Position numbers and translations under genes: made by a program. From NCBI GenBank assembly GCA_900066355.1, contig FMEL01000013.1, positions 56,437 to 120,436 of the forward strand: a DNA stretch of 64,000 bases, given 5' to 3'. This document shows positions 16,645 to 25,459 of the stretch, in pieces (within the stretch, counting starts at the first letter, position 1; each line of letters opens with the position of its first letter). The notes below the pieces were generated by a model that was not told the DNA's origin, did not search any database, and was given only the letters and a program-made list of their open reading frames with translations. Source of the DNA: an uncultured Ruminococcus sp. (GTDB lineage: Bacteria > Bacillota > Clostridia > Lachnospirales > Lachnospiraceae).

Positions 16645-18231
16645 ATGGGCCGATTTGTAAATCCGGGAAATGAAGCGTTTCGGGTTGCTTTAAATTCAGA
16701 AATATACATCGATAAAACAGGATTGATCGAATATACAAATAAAGTGATGAATACCACACAGGCATTTATCTGTAACAGTCGTCCAAGGCGATTTGGAAAG
16801 TCGATTACAGCGGATATGCTTACGGCATATTACAGCTGTTCATGTGATTCAGAAGAATTGTTCGAGGGACTGGAAATCAGCCGAAAAAGCGATTTTAAGA
16901 AATATTTGAATAAATACGATGTGATTCATCTGGATGTACAATGGTGTATGATGGACGCCGGTTCACCGGAAAATACAGTTGCCTATATGAATGAACATCT
17001 GATTTCGGAATTGCAGGAAATTTATCCGGATATTGTGCCGGATAATGATGAGAAAGTATATGGAGTATTATCCAGAATTAATGCAGCAACGGGAAAGAAA
17101 TTTGTAGTAATTATTGATGAGTGGGATGTCCTGATCAGAGATGAAGCACTGAACCAGAAGGTACAGGATGAGTATATAGGATTTCTCAGAGGCCTGTTTA
17201 AGGGAAGTGAGCCGACAAAATATGTTCAGCTTGCTTATCTGACAGGTATTCTTCCGATTAAAAAAATAAGAACACAGTCAGCACTTAACAATTTTTCTGA
17301 ATTTACAATGTTGGACGCTTCTGTGCTGGCTCCGTATATAGGTTTTACAGAAGAGGAAGTAAAAGGACTTTGTGCAAAATATAATCAGGATTATACTAAA
17401 GTAAAGCAGTGGTATGACGGCTATATACTGGAGGAATATCAGGTATATAATCCGAAAGCAGTTGTGAGTTTGATGACTCGGGGAAAGTACAAAAACTACT
17501 GGTCAGATACCGGTACTTATGAAGTGGTTGTGCCTCTTATAAATATGGATTTTGATGGGTTGAAAACTGCCATAATCGAGATGCTTTCCGGGACAGCAGT
17601 TGAAGTGGATGTAAGTTCATTTCAGAATGACACAATCAGTTTTGCAAACAGAGATGATGTATTGACATACCTGATCCATCTGGGGTATTTGGGATATGAT
17701 GAAAATAATCAGACTGCATTTATTCCGAATGAAGAAATCCGTCAGGAGCTTACGAAGGCGGTAAAACGTAAGAAGTGGAATGAGTGGATGAATTTTCAAC
17801 AGGAATCAGATGCATTGCTGGAAGCTACATTGAATCTGGAATCAGATCAGGTTGCAAAGCAAATAGAGAGAATTCATACAGAATATGTGTCTATGATTCA
17901 ATATAATGATGAAAATTCTCTGAGCAGTGTGCTCACAATCGGTTATTTAAGTGCGATGAAGTATTACTTTAAGCCAGTCAGGGAATTGCCGTCAGGAAGA
18001 GGCTTTGCAGATTTTGTATTTATACCAAAGCCGGAATATATCAGCAATTATCCTGCATTAGTGGTGGAACTCAAATGGAATAAAGGCGCACAGACTGCAA
18101 TACAGCAGATAAAAGAGAAAAAATATCCGGATACAGTAAGACAGTACACTGGCAAAATTTTACTTGTGGGAATCAGCTATGATAAAAAGACAAAGGTGCA
18201 CATCTGTATAATAGAAAAGGCGGAGAATTGA
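16645..18231 (+). CDS. AAA-ATPase-like / PD-(D/E)XK nuclease family protein
   Basis: A 528-residue protein of the two-domain family common in gut Firmicutes and Bacteroidetes. The N-terminal AAA-like domain has a P-loop variant (SRPRRFGKSITADML, about residues 46-60) and Walker B KFVVIIDEWDVLI. The C-terminal domain has the PD-(D/E)XK nuclease core, with GFADFVFIPKPEY and VVELKWNKGAQTA as the D and ExK elements. Its function is undefined; many copies per genome suggest a mobile or defence-linked role. The ATG at 16645 sits 7 bases after GAGG. The GTG at 16639 would be too close to the ribosome site. The P-loop lacks the usual GxxxxGK spacing, as is normal for the family. Confidence 0.85.
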   Translation: MGRFVNPGNEAFRVALNSEIYIDKTGLIEYTNKVMNTTQAFICNSRPRRFGKSITADMLTAYYSCSCDSEELFEGLEISRKSDFKKYLNKYDVIHLDVQWCMMDAGSPENTVAYMNEHLISELQEIYPDIVPDNDEKVYGVLSRINAATGKKFVVIIDEWDVLIRDEALNQKVQDEYIGFLRGLFKGSEPTKYVQLAYLTGILPIKKIRTQSALNNFSEFTMLDASVLAPYIGFTEEEVKGLCAKYNQDYTKVKQWYDGYILEEYQVYNPKAVVSLMTRGKYKNYWSDTGTYEVVVPLINMDFDGLKTAIIEMLSGTAVEVDVSSFQNDTISFANRDDVLTYLIHLGYLGYDENNQTAFIPNEEIRQELTKAVKRKKWNEWMNFQQESDALLEATLNLESDQVAKQIERIHTEYVSMIQYNDENSLSSVLTIGYLSAMKYYFKPVRELPSGRGFADFVFIPKPEYISNYPALVVELKWNKGAQTAIQQIKEKKYPDTVRQYTGKILLVGISYDKKTKVHICIIEKAEN

Positions 18232-18312
18232 TCTGAAAACACTCAGGGCATTCGAAAGACCGAATTATTATATCGTGAAACCGAAAGGATGAAAATGCGA
18301 AATGTGTGATAG

Positions 18313-18492
18313 AATAGGTTAAAGCAGTTGTATAGTATTCGACATCCTGAATCAAAGAAAAATGTAAGAGTAATTTATACGTTTTATGAAGATGTGATAG
18401 TTTTACTTCATGCGTTTTTAGAAAAAAATGATGGAGATTATCAAAGAGCTATAGAAACAGCAGAAAGAAGATGGAATTGGCCTAACAGTTAA
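18313..18492 (+). pseudogene. HigB/Gp49-like toxin, C-terminal remnant
   Basis: An open frame of 59 codons without a proper start reads SIRHPESKKNVRVIYTFYED followed by IVLLHAFLEKNDGDYQRAIE. This fits the C-terminal half of RelE/HigB-type (phage Gp49-like) toxins, with the basic VRVIYTFY strand and LLHAF..K. The first half is missing and stop codons precede it, so no active toxin is expected. The following short ORF (18532) is where an antitoxin would sit, but it shows no recognisable helix-turn-helix. It was too short to stand out as a gene and is identified by pattern only. Confidence 0.5.
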
Positions 18493-18621
18493 TTGGCTTT
18501 TTATGTTTTAGGTTAATGTGGAGGAAAAATAATGGGAATTGCAGAAAAAATTGCACATGCAAAAAAACAGTTGGTAATGGTGAATGGGGCAGCAGCTGTT
18601 GTTGGCATAGCAAGAGGAAAG

Positions 18622-18783
18622 TCATCCGGCTTTCCTCTTTCTTGTCTCCATCCACATTTCAATATATTTCATCTGTTCCTGATCGGAGACTTCCTGCGAG
18701 CCGGGATCATCGCCGGCGGCGAGGCAGCAAAACAGTACAAATCCCTGCAGGCAGAAAAATACAATGAGTACGACTATGATCAA
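18622..18783 (-). CDS. Small single-pass membrane protein
   Basis: A 53-residue protein on the minus strand. A TTG start at 18783 is preceded 7 bases upstream by AAAGGGGG, which decides the start; the next ATG in frame is much further upstream. One hydrophobic helix (IIVVLIVFFCLQGFVLFCCL) is followed by a charged tail AAGDDPGSQEVSDQEQMKYI and a basic end. The tail pattern (DxExSDxEQMKYIExW) recurs in small uncharacterised proteins of related clostridia, as far as I remember. It is divergent from the subtilase gene at 18849. The stop lies inside a hairpin (AAGAGGAAAG/CTTTCCTCTT, 18611-18640). Confidence 0.55.
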   Translation of the reverse strand: MIIVVLIVFFCLQGFVLFCCLAAGDDPGSQEVSDQEQMKYIEMWMETRKRKAG

Positions 18784-18848
18784 AAAAGACACCCCCTTTA
18801 GAGTGGACTGGAATATAGTATTATAAATCCTCTTTTTGGAGTATATGC

Positions 18849-19685
18849 ATGAATCAGCCATTTTATACTGGAAAAGGCATCGGAGTGGCAATTCTTGACA
18901 CAGGAATTTATCCGCATATAGATTTTGACAGCAGAATCTGTGCTTTTGTGGATTTCATTTTAAATAAAAAAATGGCATATGATGACAATGGACATGGAAC
19001 TTGCGTTGCCGGGATCCTTGCCGGAAGTGGTATGGCATCGATGGGAAAATATAAGGGTGCGGCACCGGGCTGTCATCTTGTGGCGCTGAAAGTTCTGGAT
19101 CGCTTTGGCAATGGAAACAAAGAAGATGTACTGAAGGCATTTGAATGGATCTTATGTAACCGGCAGCGGTATAATATCCGGATCGTGAATATTTCTGTGG
19201 GGACGACATATCGGACACGAAGCGAGCAGGATGTGCTTGTAAAAGGTGTGGAAAAGCTGTGGGACGAAGGTCTTGTGGTGGTTGCTGCGGCCGGCAATCA
19301 GGGACCGGATCCGGGAAGTGTCACTGCACCGGGCTGCAGCAAAAAGATCATCACAGTCGGTTCCAGCGACATGCTTTCCGGAAAGCGGGCAGTTTCAGGC
19401 CGTGGGCCGACGTTTGAGTGTGTGTGTAAACCGGATCTGGTGGCACCGGGGAAAAACATCATGGCATGTTCGCCCGGAGCGGGCAATCTGTACAGCATGA
19501 AAAGCGGCACGTCAATGTCTACTCCGCTGGTTTCCGGGGCAATTGCGCTTGCATTGGAAAAAGATCCGCTGCTTACAAATCTTGAAGTCAAAATGATGTT
19601 ACGGGAGAGTACGGAGGACATGGGACTGCCGAGAAATCAGCAGGGATGGGGCAAATTTAACTGCCAAAAATTTCTGGCGCTATAA
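18849..19685 (+). CDS. Intracellular subtilase (S8 family serine protease)
   Basis: A 278-residue subtilisin-fold protease with all catalytic elements: Asp17 in ILDTGI, His49 in GHGTCVAG, oxyanion Asn150 in AAGNQG and Ser222 in GTSMSTP. There is no signal peptide or pro-domain and the mature fold begins almost at once, so it should act in the cytoplasm like the AprX/ISP proteases. The start at 18849 has GGAG 7 bases upstream. It is a single gene, divergent from a small membrane protein and followed by icd with its own promoter. The substrate is unknown; a role in stationary phase or sporulation is plausible for the class. Confidence 0.9.
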   Translation: MNQPFYTGKGIGVAILDTGIYPHIDFDSRICAFVDFILNKKMAYDDNGHGTCVAGILAGSGMASMGKYKGAAPGCHLVALKVLDRFGNGNKEDVLKAFEWILCNRQRYNIRIVNISVGTTYRTRSEQDVLVKGVEKLWDEGLVVVAAAGNQGPDPGSVTAPGCSKKIITVGSSDMLSGKRAVSGRGPTFECVCKPDLVAPGKNIMACSPGAGNLYSMKSGTSMSTPLVSGAIALALEKDPLLTNLEVKMMLRESTEDMGLPRNQQGWGKFNCQKFLAL

Positions 19686-19702
19686 AAGTTCACTATAAAA
19701 TT

Positions 19703-19714
19703 TTACTATAGTAA
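19703..19714. promoter_or_regulatory. Perfect 12-bp palindrome upstream of icd promoter
   Basis: TTACTATAGTAA ends 12 bp before the icd -35 box, a position suited to an activator or repressor dimer. The regulator is unknown. Confidence 0.35.
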
Positions 19715-19726
19715 AGGCTGAAAGTA

Positions 19727-19755
19727 TTGACGGAAATCCTTTTTTCAGATAGAAT
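19727..19755 (+). promoter_or_regulatory. icd promoter
   Basis: TTGACG, a 17-bp spacer and TAGAAT, 69 bp before the ATG at 19825. Confidence 0.7.
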
Positions 19756-19824
19756 AGTAGGAAATTGGGAATTTTGAAAAGAAAAACAATTACAAAATCA
19801 GATATCAAGCAAGGGAGAAGTATT

Positions 19825-21033
19825 ATGAAAAAAATTCAAATGACGACACCGCTGGTAGAAATGGACGGAGACGAGATGACAAGAATCCTCTGGAAGATGA
19901 TCAAGGATGAGCTCCTTCTTCCGTTTATTGATCTGAATACAGAGTACTACGATCTTGGATTGAATTATCGTAATGAGACAGACGATCAGGTAACGATCGA
20001 TGCTGCAGAAGCTACGAAGAAATATGGCGTTGCAGTAAAATGTGCGACAATCACACCGAATCATGCACGTATGGATGAATACGATCTGAAGAAGATGTAC
20101 AAGAGTCCGAACGGTACGATCCGTGCGATCCTTGACGGAACTGTTTTCCGTGCACCGATCGTTGTAAAGGGAATCGAGCCATGCGTACGTAACTGGAAAA
20201 AGCCGATTACGCTTGCCCGTCATGCATACGGAGACATTTATAAAAATACCGAGATGTACATTGACAGACCTGGTAAAGTTGAGCTTGTTTATACATCAGA
20301 AGACGGTGAGGAGAAACGTTCCCTTGTGCAGGAATTTAAAGCACCGGGAGTTGCGATGGGTATGCACAATATGTCTGCATCCATCGAAAGCTTTGCAAGA
20401 AGCTGCTTCAATTATGCGCTTGATACAAAGCAGGACGTATGGTTTGGTGCGAAAGATACCATTTCCAAAACATACGATGCTAAATTTAAGGAAGTATTCC
20501 AGACAATTTTTGATACAGAATTTAAAGATAAATTCGAAGAAGCAGGTCTGACATATTTCTACAGCCTGATCGATGATATCGTTGCACGTGTCATGAAAGC
20601 AGAAGGCGGATTTATCTGGGCATGCAAGAACTATGACGGAGACGTTATGAGCGATATGGTTTCTTCCGCATTTGGTTCACTTGCAATGATGACTTCCGTA
20701 CTGGTTTCCCCACAGGGCTATTACGAATACGAAGCTGCACACGGAACTGTTCAGAGACATTACTATCGTCATCTGGAGGGTAAAGAGACCTCTACGAACT
20801 CCGTAGCAACCATCTTTGCATGGACAGGAGCACTTCGTAAACGTGGCGAACTGGACGGCAATCAGGAGCTTTCTGATTTTGCGGACAAACTGGAGAAAGC
20901 AACTCTTTCTACAATTGAAAGCGGCAAGATGACCAAAGACCTTGCGCTGATCACAAGTATCGAAAATCCGACGGTACTGAACAGCCGTGACTTTATTCTT
21001 GCAATCAGAGAAGAACTGGAAAAAATGTTATAA
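19825..21033 (+). CDS. icd: Isocitrate dehydrogenase (NADP+), eukaryotic-like type
   Basis: A 402-residue homodimeric isocitrate dehydrogenase of the class shared with eukaryotic cytosolic/mitochondrial enzymes. Conserved pieces are [13 protein letters not shown] at the N-terminus, [26 protein letters not shown] and [14 protein letters not shown]. It converts isocitrate to 2-oxoglutarate, giving NADPH and the carbon skeleton for glutamate. With fumarase and NfnAB in the same window it fits a partial TCA cycle in an anaerobe. The start at 19825 follows AAGGGAGAAG; the in-frame upstream start at 19765 lies next to the -10 box and would give an unconserved extension. Confidence 0.95.
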   Translation: MKKIQMTTPLVEMDGDEMTRILWKMIKDELLLPFIDLNTEYYDLGLNYRNETDDQVTIDAAEATKKYGVAVKCATITPNHARMDEYDLKKMYKSPNGTIRAILDGTVFRAPIVVKGIEPCVRNWKKPITLARHAYGDIYKNTEMYIDRPGKVELVYTSEDGEEKRSLVQEFKAPGVAMGMHNMSASIESFARSCFNYALDTKQDVWFGAKDTISKTYDAKFKEVFQTIFDTEFKDKFEEAGLTYFYSLIDDIVARVMKAEGGFIWACKNYDGDVMSDMVSSAFGSLAMMTSVLVSPQGYYEYEAAHGTVQRHYYRHLEGKETSTNSVATIFAWTGALRKRGELDGNQELSDFADKLEKATLSTIESGKMTKDLALITSIENPTVLNSRDFILAIREELEKML

Positions 21034-21048
21034 TTAAAACGACAAAAA

Positions 21049-21081
21049 GAGCCATTGTACCGGATGATGATACAATGGCTC
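21049..21081 (-). terminator. ABC-F gene terminator (minus strand)
   Basis: A perfect 11-bp stem GAGCCATTGTA/TACAATGGCTC. The T-run (TTTTTGTCGTTTT) follows on the minus strand, so it ends the ABC-F transcript. Confidence 0.75.
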
Positions 21082-21095
21082 ATATCTTTGAATTG

Positions 21096-21126
21096 TGGGA
21101 GACTTATGCAAGAGTCTCCCATTTTT
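21096..21126 (+). terminator. icd terminator (plus strand), overlapping ABC-F stop
   Basis: TGGGAGACT pairs with AGTCTCCCA and is followed by TTTTT on the plus strand. The element lies across the last codons of the convergent ABC-F gene. Confidence 0.65.
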
Positions 21127-23020
21127 CGTATAATTCCTCAAGCTCCTGCTGGATTTTATCTTTTTCACGGCTCAGCTCTGCGCAGCGTCCGACATTGGTA
21201 CATACGTCCGGCAGAACAAGGGTGTCATCGATTTCTTTGTCGCGTGTCTCGAGTTCTTCGATACGTGTTTCGACTTTTTTCAGCTCGTTTTCCTGTTTGC
21301 GTTTGCGTGCCTGTTCTTCCTTTTGCTGCTGCCAGGTGAGCTTGCCCTCGGAAGGAGCTTCTTCTTTGGCTTCAATGGCAGTTTCGGCAGCAGACGGGGC
21401 ATATTTCTCAGTCAGTTCTTCTTTTTTCTCCAGATAATAATCGTAATCGCCGATGTAATTTACGACGGACTGATTGGTCAGATCCAGAATACGTGTTGCG
21501 GTCTGGTTGATGAAATATCGGTCATGTGATACGTAAAGAACGGTTCCTGTATAGCTGTTCAGCGCTTCTTCGAGAATCTCTTTCGAAGCAATGTCGAGAT
21601 GGTTGGTCGGCTCATCGAGGATCAGGAAGTTTGCCTCGGAGAGCATCAGCTTCGCGAGGGATACACGGCCGCGTTCGCCACCGGAAAGTGCGGAGATTTC
21701 TTTAAAAACATCATCTCCGGTAAACAAAAATGCCGCGAGCATATTGCGGATCTCTGTTTCTGTGAGAGTCGGGTACGTGTCGGAAATTTCCTGAAAAATA
21801 GTTTTCTCAGCATGCAGGACATGATGTTCCTGATCGTAATATCCGATCTGTACCTTTGCTCCGAGTGAGAAACTTCCGGCATCGGCATCGAGAAGTCCGT
21901 TGAGGATCTTGAGCATCGTGGTCTTGCCGGTACCGTTGTTACCGATCAGGGCAACACGCTCACCGCGTTTGATCTGGAAGGAAATATTGGAAAAAAGTTT
22001 CTGCTGCGGAAAGCTCTTGGCAAGTTCTTCGACAGTCAGAACGTCATTTCCGCTGACTACACGTGGTTCGAGAGAGAGACGCATCTGACTCTGGACTTCG
22101 AGCGGCTTTTCGATCCGCTGGATTTTGTTCAGCATTTTCTCACGGCTCTCGGCGCGTTTGATGGATTTTTCCCTGTTGAAGGATTTCAGCTTGACGATGA
22201 CAGCTTCCTGATGCTTGATATCGCGCTGCTGGTTCAGGTAAGCTTTGTACTGGGCATCTCGGAGCTGTGCTTTCTTTTCGGCATAAGCAGAATAATTTCC
22301 GCTGTACATACGGACGTGACCGGTTTCAATCTCAATAACTTTAGTTACCACTTTATCGAGAAAATAACGGTCGTGGGAAACGATGAATACGGCACCCGGA
22401 TAATTCAGAAGATAAGTTTCCAGCCAGGCAATGCTTTCCATATCAAGGTGGTTGGTCGGCTCGTCGAGAAGCAGGATATCCGGTTTGGAAATCAGCAGTT
22501 TACCGAGTGCGACACGTGTTTTCTGACCGCCGGAAAGAGTGGCAACCTGTTTGTTGAAATCTTCTTCGGTGAAACCGAGACCGTTCAGGACACCCATCAG
22601 CTCACTCTTATAAGCGTAGCCGTTTTCAAGTTCAAATTCGTGGGTCAGGCGGGTGTAACTGTTCATCAGACGATCCAGTTCTTCACCGGAAGCGTGTTTC
22701 ATCTCAAGCTCCATGGAACGCATGCGTTCTTCCATGTCGATGATGTATTGTTTGGTGCTGAGCAGCTCTTCGTAAACGGTGCGATGTCCCTGTACATCCT
22801 GATACTGTGCGAGATAACCGATCTGCTTGTCCTTCATCAGGACGACCTGACCGGAATCAGCATGCAGCTCGTTCATGATGATGCGGAGAAGCGTGGTTTT
22901 GCCTGCGCCGTTATTGCCGATCAGAGCGGCTTTTTCGCGTTCTTCTATATGAAATGAGGCATCTTCCAGAATCACTTTTTCACCAAAGGATTTCGAGATG
23001 CCCTGACATGATAAAATCAT
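21104..23020 (-). CDS. ABC-F family ATP-binding protein (ribosome-associated type)
   Basis: A 638-residue soluble protein with two ABC domains and no membrane helices, as in ABC-F translation factors. The first Walker A is GNNGAGKTT (35-43), the second GNNGTGKTT, with signatures LSGGQKTRVALG and LSGGERGRVSLA. Each is followed by LLDEPTNHLD or LILDEPTNHLD. The linker between the domains carries basic residues (LKSFNREKSIKRAESREKM) that reach the ribosomal P-site tRNA in the family. A C-terminal coiled coil of about 80 residues (EEQARKRKQENELKKVETRI) resembles Uup/YdiF. It rescues or tunes stalled ribosomes; antibiotic resistance cannot be inferred. GGAGG lies upstream of the ATG. Confidence 0.92.
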   Translation of the reverse strand: MILSCQGISKSFGEKVILEDASFHIEEREKAALIGNNGAGKTTLLRIIMNELHADSGQVVLMKDKQIGYLAQYQDVQGHRTVYEELLSTKQYIIDMEERMRSMELEMKHASGEELDRLMNSYTRLTHEFELENGYAYKSELMGVLNGLGFTEEDFNKQVATLSGGQKTRVALGKLLISKPDILLLDEPTNHLDMESIAWLETYLLNYPGAVFIVSHDRYFLDKVVTKVIEIETGHVRMYSGNYSAYAEKKAQLRDAQYKAYLNQQRDIKHQEAVIVKLKSFNREKSIKRAESREKMLNKIQRIEKPLEVQSQMRLSLEPRVVSGNDVLTVEELAKSFPQQKLFSNISFQIKRGERVALIGNNGTGKTTMLKILNGLLDADAGSFSLGAKVQIGYYDQEHHVLHAEKTIFQEISDTYPTLTETEIRNMLAAFLFTGDDVFKEISALSGGERGRVSLAKLMLSEANFLILDEPTNHLDIASKEILEEALNSYTGTVLYVSHDRYFINQTATRILDLTNQSVVNYIGDYDYYLEKKEELTEKYAPSAAETAIEAKEEAPSEGKLTWQQQKEEQARKRKQENELKKVETRIEELETRDKEIDDTLVLPDVCTNVGRCAELSREKDKIQQELEELYEKWETLA

Positions 23021-23052
23021 AATCTTTCCTCCATTGTAAATATACCGTAATG

Positions 23053-23081
23053 ATTATAAAAGTAAAAACTTTTTTTGTAAA
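23053..23081 (-). promoter_or_regulatory. ABC-F gene promoter
   Basis: On the minus strand TTTACA (23081-23076), a 17-bp spacer and a perfect TATAAT (23058-23053), 32 bp before the start at 23020. Confidence 0.7.
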
Positions 23082-23096
23082 GAAAAACCGCAAAAA

Positions 23097-23113
23097 TTGT
23101 ACGTATTTCACAA
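23097..23113. promoter_or_regulatory. Candidate Rex operator
   Basis: TTGTACGTATTTCACAA has the TTGT...TTTCACAA halves of the Rex consensus (TTGTGAA..TTCACAA), but the left half is divergent and one base short. It ends 7 bp before the rex -35 box, which would fit autoregulation. Confidence 0.4.
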
Positions 23114-23119
23114 CAAAGA

Positions 23120-23148
23120 TTGACAATAAAATGTCATTTCGTTATAAT
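23120..23148 (+). promoter_or_regulatory. rex promoter
   Basis: TTGACA, a 17-bp spacer and TATAAT: a full consensus vegetative promoter 29 bp before the GTG start. Confidence 0.85.
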
Positions 23149-23176
23149 TAACGGGAAAGTGTAAGGAGGGACAACG

Positions 23177-23830
23177 GTGGAAGCAAAACAGATTTCAAAA
23201 GCTGTGATCAAAAGACTGCCGCGTTACTATAGATACCTGGGCGAACTTCTGGAGGATAATGTAGAGCGTATTTCTTCAAATGACCTTAGTAAGAAAATGC
23301 GTGTAACGGCATCACAGATCAGACAGGACTTAAATAACTTTGGGGGATTTGGACAGCAGGGTTACGGATATAACGTAAAATATTTATATACAGAGATTGG
23401 TAAGATCCTTGGTCTGGATACGGTACATCCGATGATTATTGTCGGTGCCGGTAATCTCGGTCAGGCGCTTGCCAATTACGTAGAATTTGAGAAACGTGGA
23501 TTCAAACTTGTTGGTATTTTTGATGTAAACCCGGTGCTCGAGGGCATCGCGGTACGGGGAATTGAAATTCAGATGATCAGTGATCTGCCATTTTTCCTTA
23601 AGGAAAATAATGTGGAGATCGCGATTTTGACATTGCCGAAAAACAAAGCGATAGATATGGCGGATATCCTTATCGAAAATGGAATCAAGGCAATCTGGAA
23701 TTTTGCACATGTGGATCTGGATACACCGGACGGTGTAATTGTAGAGAACGTTCATCTTTCTGAAAGTCTGATGACATTGTCATATAATCTCAGCCAGTAT
23801 CGGCAGGAACATGTGGATGATGAGAAATAA
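23177..23830 (+). CDS. rex: Redox-sensing transcriptional repressor Rex
   Basis: A 217-residue Rex. The N-terminal winged helix (1-80) carries the family sequence KRLPRYYRYLGEL and VTASQIRQDLNNFGGFGQQG. The Rossmann domain has GAGNLGQAL (90-98), which binds NADH or NAD+, and a C-terminal swapped helix completes the dimer. It represses fermentation and hydrogenase genes at low NADH and lets go when NADH rises. GTG start with AAGGAGGG 6 bases upstream. A hairpin (GACAGGCT/AGCCTGTC, 23836-23885) follows the stop but has no T-run, so read-through into nnrDE is likely. Confidence 0.96.
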   Translation: MEAKQISKAVIKRLPRYYRYLGELLEDNVERISSNDLSKKMRVTASQIRQDLNNFGGFGQQGYGYNVKYLYTEIGKILGLDTVHPMIIVGAGNLGQALANYVEFEKRGFKLVGIFDVNPVLEGIAVRGIEIQMISDLPFFLKENNVEIAILTLPKNKAIDMADILIENGIKAIWNFAHVDLDTPDGVIVENVHLSESLMTLSYNLSQYRQEHVDDEK

Positions 23831-23911
23831 TTCAGGACAGGCTGTTGCATGGCTCCTTTTCAGGGATGCTGTGTAATAGCCTGTCTGTTGCTATAAGCAG
23901 GAGGTGACCGG

Positions 23912-25423
23912 ATGAAACAGGTAGTGACCTGCCAGGAAATGAAATCCTGTGACAGTTACACGATTGAGAGGATGGGAGTACCGTCCTGTGTGCTTATGGA
24001 GCGGGCGGCTCTGAAAGTTGTAGAAGAACTGGAAAAAAGATTTACAACAGAGAATATAAAGCAAAAGATCCTGTGCATCTGTGGAAGTGGAAATAATGGC
24101 GGAGATGGTGTGGCTATTGCGAGAATCCTGCATCAGCACGGCTATCAGAGCGCAATTTATCTGGCAGGAAATCCGGATCACAGGACGGAAGAAATGCAGC
24201 GGCAGTGCCAGATTGCCGTAAATTATCAGGTGTCTGTTGTGAATAACCTGCATAGTGAGGAATATACTACTATAGTAGATGCCATTTTCGGCGTTGGACT
24301 GACCAGAGAAATAAAGGGTGAATACCGTGAACTGGTCGCTGAACTGAATGAGATGCCCGGCTGGAAAGTGGCGGTTGATCTGCCTTCGGGAGTGGATGGC
24401 GATACCGGTGCTGAGCTTGGAATTGCATTTCATGCAGATCTCACTGTGACGTTTGCTTTCCGTAAAGCGGGGCTTTGCCTGTATCCGGGAAGAAAGTTTG
24501 CAGGACAGGTCGTTGTCGCAGATGTTGGCATCTACAGAGAAGACGGGGCAGAGCCAAAACTGTTTTTAATGGAAAAATCGGATCTGCGTGAATTGCCGGA
24601 GAAAGAGGCAGACGGAAACAAGGGTACCTTTGGAAAAATTCTTGCAGTGGCCGGAAGCAGTGGCATGTGCGGAGCAGCATTTTTGAGTGCTTCAGGAGTT
24701 TTTGCAACAGGAGCCGGAATGGTAAAAATCGTAACACCGGAGGAAAATCGAATTCCGCTTCAGACGATGCTTCCTGAGGCGATGATTTCGTGCACCGGTG
24801 ACTGGGGAAAGGATTTTGAGTGGTGTGACGTACTGGTGATCGGCCCGGGAATCGGAATGACGGTGAAGGCGGCCGATAAAGTGGAGTTTTTCCTTAAAAA
24901 AGCAAAACAGGAAAAGAAACAGGTTGTGCTGGATGCAGATGGATTGAATCTTCTGGCAGAGAATCCGAAATGGAAAAATTATCTGGGCAGACATGTGATC
25001 CTGACACCACATATGGGCGAGATGAGTCGTCTGACCGGTAAATCAATCAGAGAATTAAAGAGTGACCGGGCAGGTGCGGCACGTGCGCTCGCGGCGGAGA
25101 CAGGGGTGGTATGTGTACTGAAAGACGCGTGCACGGTGACTGCTGCGCCGGATGGGCGTGCATGGATCAGCCTTTCCGGAAATGCCGGTATGGCGACAGC
25201 CGGAAGCGGAGATGTTTTGTCCGGGGTGCTTGCCGGTATGCAGGCAATGTATCTGGAAACACCTGTTGAGGAGAAAGATGCCGGATTTTATGCGGCACTT
25301 GGTGTCCTGCTTCACGGAGCGGGCGGGGATCAGGCTGCAATGAGAAAAGGCATGGCCGGCATGAAAGCAGGAGATATAGCCTGTGGTGTTGCGGAAATTT
25401 TAAAAGAACAACAGAACTTTTGA
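23912..25423 (+). CDS. nnrDE: Bifunctional NAD(P)H-hydrate epimerase / ADP-dependent dehydratase
   Basis: A 503-residue fusion repairing hydrated NAD(P)H. The N-terminal YjeF_N epimerase domain (about 1-210) has GSGNNGGDGVAIARIL at 58-73 and VDLPSGVDGDTG. The C-terminal ribokinase-like dehydratase (about 220-500) has GIGMTVKAADKVEFFL-type sequence, LTPHMGEMSRLTG and NAGMATAGSGDVLSGVLAGM, the ADP-binding stretch. It follows rex, a sensible pairing of NADH sensing with NADH repair, and precedes alr by 36 bases. The start at 23912 has AGGAGGTGA upstream. Length and domain order match the standard bacterial fusion. Confidence 0.93.
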   Translation: MKQVVTCQEMKSCDSYTIERMGVPSCVLMERAALKVVEELEKRFTTENIKQKILCICGSGNNGGDGVAIARILHQHGYQSAIYLAGNPDHRTEEMQRQCQIAVNYQVSVVNNLHSEEYTTIVDAIFGVGLTREIKGEYRELVAELNEMPGWKVAVDLPSGVDGDTGAELGIAFHADLTVTFAFRKAGLCLYPGRKFAGQVVVADVGIYREDGAEPKLFLMEKSDLRELPEKEADGNKGTFGKILAVAGSSGMCGAAFLSASGVFATGAGMVKIVTPEENRIPLQTMLPEAMISCTGDWGKDFEWCDVLVIGPGIGMTVKAADKVEFFLKKAKQEKKQVVLDADGLNLLAENPKWKNYLGRHVILTPHMGEMSRLTGKSIRELKSDRAGAARALAAETGVVCVLKDACTVTAAPDGRAWISLSGNAGMATAGSGDVLSGVLAGMQAMYLETPVEEKDAGFYAALGVLLHGAGGDQAAMRKGMAGMKAGDIACGVAEILKEQQNF

Positions 25424-25459
25424 GAAACAAAGTTTTGAAATACAAAGGAGAGTTTTATC

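Noticed and set aside
18532..18801. 89-codon plus-strand ORF after the toxin remnant, with a good GGAGG site
   Set aside because: Only the first 27 residues look protein-like, with no antitoxin helix-turn-helix; the rest is antisense to the small membrane gene. It may be a broken antitoxin start, but I cannot support it.
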